64,000 nucleotides of DNA from Asterias rubens (taxonomy: Eukaryota; Echinodermata; Asteroidea; Forcipulatida; Asteriidae): contig NC_047083.1 of the NCBI RefSeq assembly GCF_902459465.1, forward strand, positions 3,778,523-3,842,522, written 5' to 3'. How positions within the stretch are numbered: position 1 is the first letter of the stretch; each line of letters starts with the position of its first letter. This document shows, in pieces, positions 61,500 to 64,000 of the stretch. Position numbers and translations under genes: made by a program. The notes beneath the pieces were generated by a model. That model was not told the DNA's origin and did not search any database. It saw only the letters and a program-made list of their open reading frames with translations.

Positions 61500-63830
61500 C
61501 CCATACACACTGGTGTGTATTAGCACTGTATACTTTCTAGAGCAGTGTCTTACCAACTAGACCACCGAGAGTGCCTGGTAGCTAGAGGCAGTTAGAATCT
61601 TATGTTTTTAGCAGCGGGTACCGCAACGTTATGGATGTTAAATTTGCATCAGGGATAAAGACTATTAATTTTGGGTTTACCCTTATACACTCAGTACCTT
61701 CTAGAGCAGTGTCTTACCAACTAGACCACCGAGAGTGCCTGGTAGCTAGAGGCAGTTAGAATCTTATGTTTTTAGCAGCGGGTACCGCAACGTTATGGAT
61801 GTTAAATTTGCATCGGGGATAAGACTATTAATTTTGGTTTTACCCTTATACACTCAGTACCTTCTAGAGCAGTGTCTTACCAACTAGACCACCGAGAGTG
61901 CCTGGTAGCTAGAGGCAGTTAGAATCTTATGTTTTTAGCAGCGGGTACCGCAACGTTATGGATGTTAAATTTGCATCAGGGATAAAGACTATTAATTTTG
62001 GGTTTACCCTTATACACTCAGTACTTTCTAGAGCAGTGTCTTACCAACTAGACCACCGAGAGTGCCTGGTAGCTAGAGGCAGTTAGAATCTTATGTTTTT
62101 AGCAGCGGGTACCGCAACGTTATGGATGTTAAATTTGCATCGGGGATAAGACTGTTAATTTTGGTTTGACCCATACACACTGGTGTGTATTAGCACTGTA
62201 TACTTTCTAGAGCAGTGTCTTACCAACTAGACCACCGAGAGTGCCTGGTAGCTAGAGGCAGTTAGAATCTTATGTTTTGAGCAGCGGGTACCGCAACGTT
62301 ATGGATGTTAAATTTGCATCGGGGATAAGACTGTTAATTTTGGTTTGACCCATACACACTGGTGTGTATTAGCACTGTATACTTTCTAGAGCAGTGTCTT
62401 ACCAACTAGACCACCGAGAGTGCCTGGTAGCTAGAGGCAGTTAGAATCTTATGTTTTTAGCAGCGGGTACCGCAACGTTATGGATGTTAAATTTGCATCA
62501 GGGATAAAGACTATTAATTTTGGGTTTACCCTTATACACTCAGTACTTTCTAGAGCAGTGTCTTACCAACTAGACCACCGAGAGTGCCTGGTAGCTAGAG
62601 GCAGTTAGAATCTTATGTTTTTAGCAGCGGGTACCGCAACGTTATGGATGTTAAATTTGCATCAGGGATAAGACTATTAATTTGGTTTTACCCTTATACA
62701 CTCAGTACCTTCTAGAGCAGTGTCTTACCAACTAGACCACCGAGAGTGCCTGGTAGCTAGAGGCAGTTAGAATCTTATGTTTTTAGCAGCGGGTACCGCA
62801 ACGTTATGGATGTTAAATTTGCATCGGGGATAAGACTGTTAATTTTGGTTTGACCCATACACACTGGTGTGTATTAGCACTGTATACTTTCTAGAGCAGT
62901 GTCTTACCAACTAGACCACCGAGATTGCTTGGTAGCTAGAGGCAGTTTGAATCCTATGTTTTTAGCAGCGGGTACCGCAACGTTATGGATGTTAAATTTG
63001 CATCGGGGATAAAGACTATTAATTTTGGGTTTACCCTTATACACTCAGTACTTTCTAGAGCAGTGTCTTACCAACTAGACCACCGAGAGTGCCTGGTAGC
63101 TAGAGGCAGTTTGAATCCTATGTTTTTAGCAGCGGGTACCGCAACGTTATGGATGTTAAATTTGCATCGGGGATAAAGACTATTAATTTTGGGTTTACCC
63201 TTATACACTCAGTACTTTCTAGAGCAGTGTCTTACCAACTAGACCACCGAGAGTGCCTGGTAGCTAGAGGCAGTTAGAATCTTATGTTTTTAGCAGCGGG
63301 TACCGCAACGTTATGGATGTTAAATTTGCATCAGGGATAAGACTATTAATTTTGGGTTTACCCTTATACACTCAGTACTTTCTAGAGCAGTGTCTTACCA
63401 ACTAGACCACCGAGAGTGCCTGGTAGCTAGAGGCAGTTAGAATCTTATGTTTTTAGCAGCGGGTACCGCAACGTTATGGATGTTAAATTTGCATCAGGGA
63501 TAAAGACTATTAATTTTGGGTTTACCCTTATACACTCAGTACTTTCTAGAGCAGTGTCTTACCAACTAGACCACCGAGAGTGCCTGGTAGCTAGAGGCAG
63601 TTTGAATCTTATGTTTTGAGCAGCGGGTACCGCAACGTTATGGATGTTAAATTTGCATCAGGGATAAAGACTATTAATTTTGGTATTACCACCCCATACA
63701 CCGATGTGTGTTTAAAGCACTGTATACTCAGTACTTTCCCGAATCATGTGAAAACTAAAAATCACAGGCATGTTACTCGGGTAGGATTCGAGCACACGAC
63801 CCTTGCAATTCTAGAGCAGTGTCTTACCAA
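61500..63830 (+). repeat. SINE-derived tandem array, 164- and 179-bp monomers
   Basis: The anchor AGAGCAGTGTCTTACCAACT occurs 14 times (61539, 61703, 61866, 62030, 62209, 62388, 62552, 62714, 62893, 63057, 63221, 63384, 63548, 63813). Spacings are ~164 or 179 bp, then 265 bp into the last copy. The short monomer has ACCCTTATACACTCAGTA; the long one has CCATACACACTGGTGTGTAT with TAGCACTGTATAC. The final copy (63690-63840) keeps the B-box sequence GGATTCGAGCAC, showing that the array grew from a minus-strand tRNA-derived SINE. It lies in a SERGEF intron. Confidence 0.9.
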
Positions 63831-64000
63831 CTAGAACACTGAGATTCTGCGGTAGCTATGAGTCAGTTTGATTTTACAACTCTAGAAATGCATCGGCTTC
63901 TCCTGCACCTCCTTTTTGCATATTGCATGAACCAACCCTTTTTTGTATAGTGCAAATTTTATCATACAATCTTGTTTTGATTTGTTTGAGGTCGCATGTG

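Noticed and set aside
61500-63830. Regularly spaced repeats suggestive of a CRISPR array
   Set aside because: Spacers are as conserved as the repeats, the unit is 164-179 bp, and the units derive from a SINE in a eukaryotic intron.

Overview
This is eukaryotic DNA, most likely from an echinoderm and perhaps a sea star. Genes are split into short exons with GT-AG introns, coding density is low, and the spaces between exons are packed with short inverted-repeat transposons (MITEs), tRNA-derived SINEs and decayed LINE tails. The protein set is animal, and RHNO1 beside FOXM1 points to a deuterostome. The species call rests on general resemblance of the repeats and is only moderately sure.

Layout from left to right: the first coding exon of TWNK (mitochondrial DNA helicase Twinkle) on the minus strand at 173-824, running off the left edge; a three-exon plus-strand gene (9641-18090) for a 212-residue protein with an ETS-type Pointed (PNT/SAM) domain and no ETS domain; RHNO1 on the minus strand (21840-23925), head to head with FOXM1 on the plus strand (27145-32010); NFYA on the minus strand (37901-49589), head to head with SERGEF on the plus strand (51478-61417), which runs off the right edge. 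Exon phases and family motifs agree at every junction I could read, so TWNK exon 1, the PNT gene, RHNO1, FOXM1, NFYA and the first eight SERGEF exons are firm.

How the genes relate: RHNO1 (a 9-1-1 clamp/ATR signalling adaptor) and FOXM1 (a G2/M transcription factor) share a compact bidirectional promoter with three CCAAT boxes and a CHR-like element, an arrangement known for the human pair. NFYA encodes a subunit of the CCAAT-binding factor. SERGEF is an RCC1-type beta-propeller protein. The PNT-only protein recalls Drosophila Mae/Edl, a PNT-only modulator of ETS factors.

Repeats: about twenty copies of a ~385-bp TTAA-flanked element, seven copies or remnants of a ~390-bp near-perfect palindrome, several other MITE families, nested insertions whose target sites can be read directly, a SINE-derived tandem array with two monomer lengths (164 and 179 bp) in the last visible SERGEF intron, a 44-bp minisatellite in another SERGEF intron, two tandem arrays in the first PNT-gene intron, and a 23-bp palindromic array at 39060-39340. 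I saw no functional tRNA, rRNA, CRISPR array or intact transposase.
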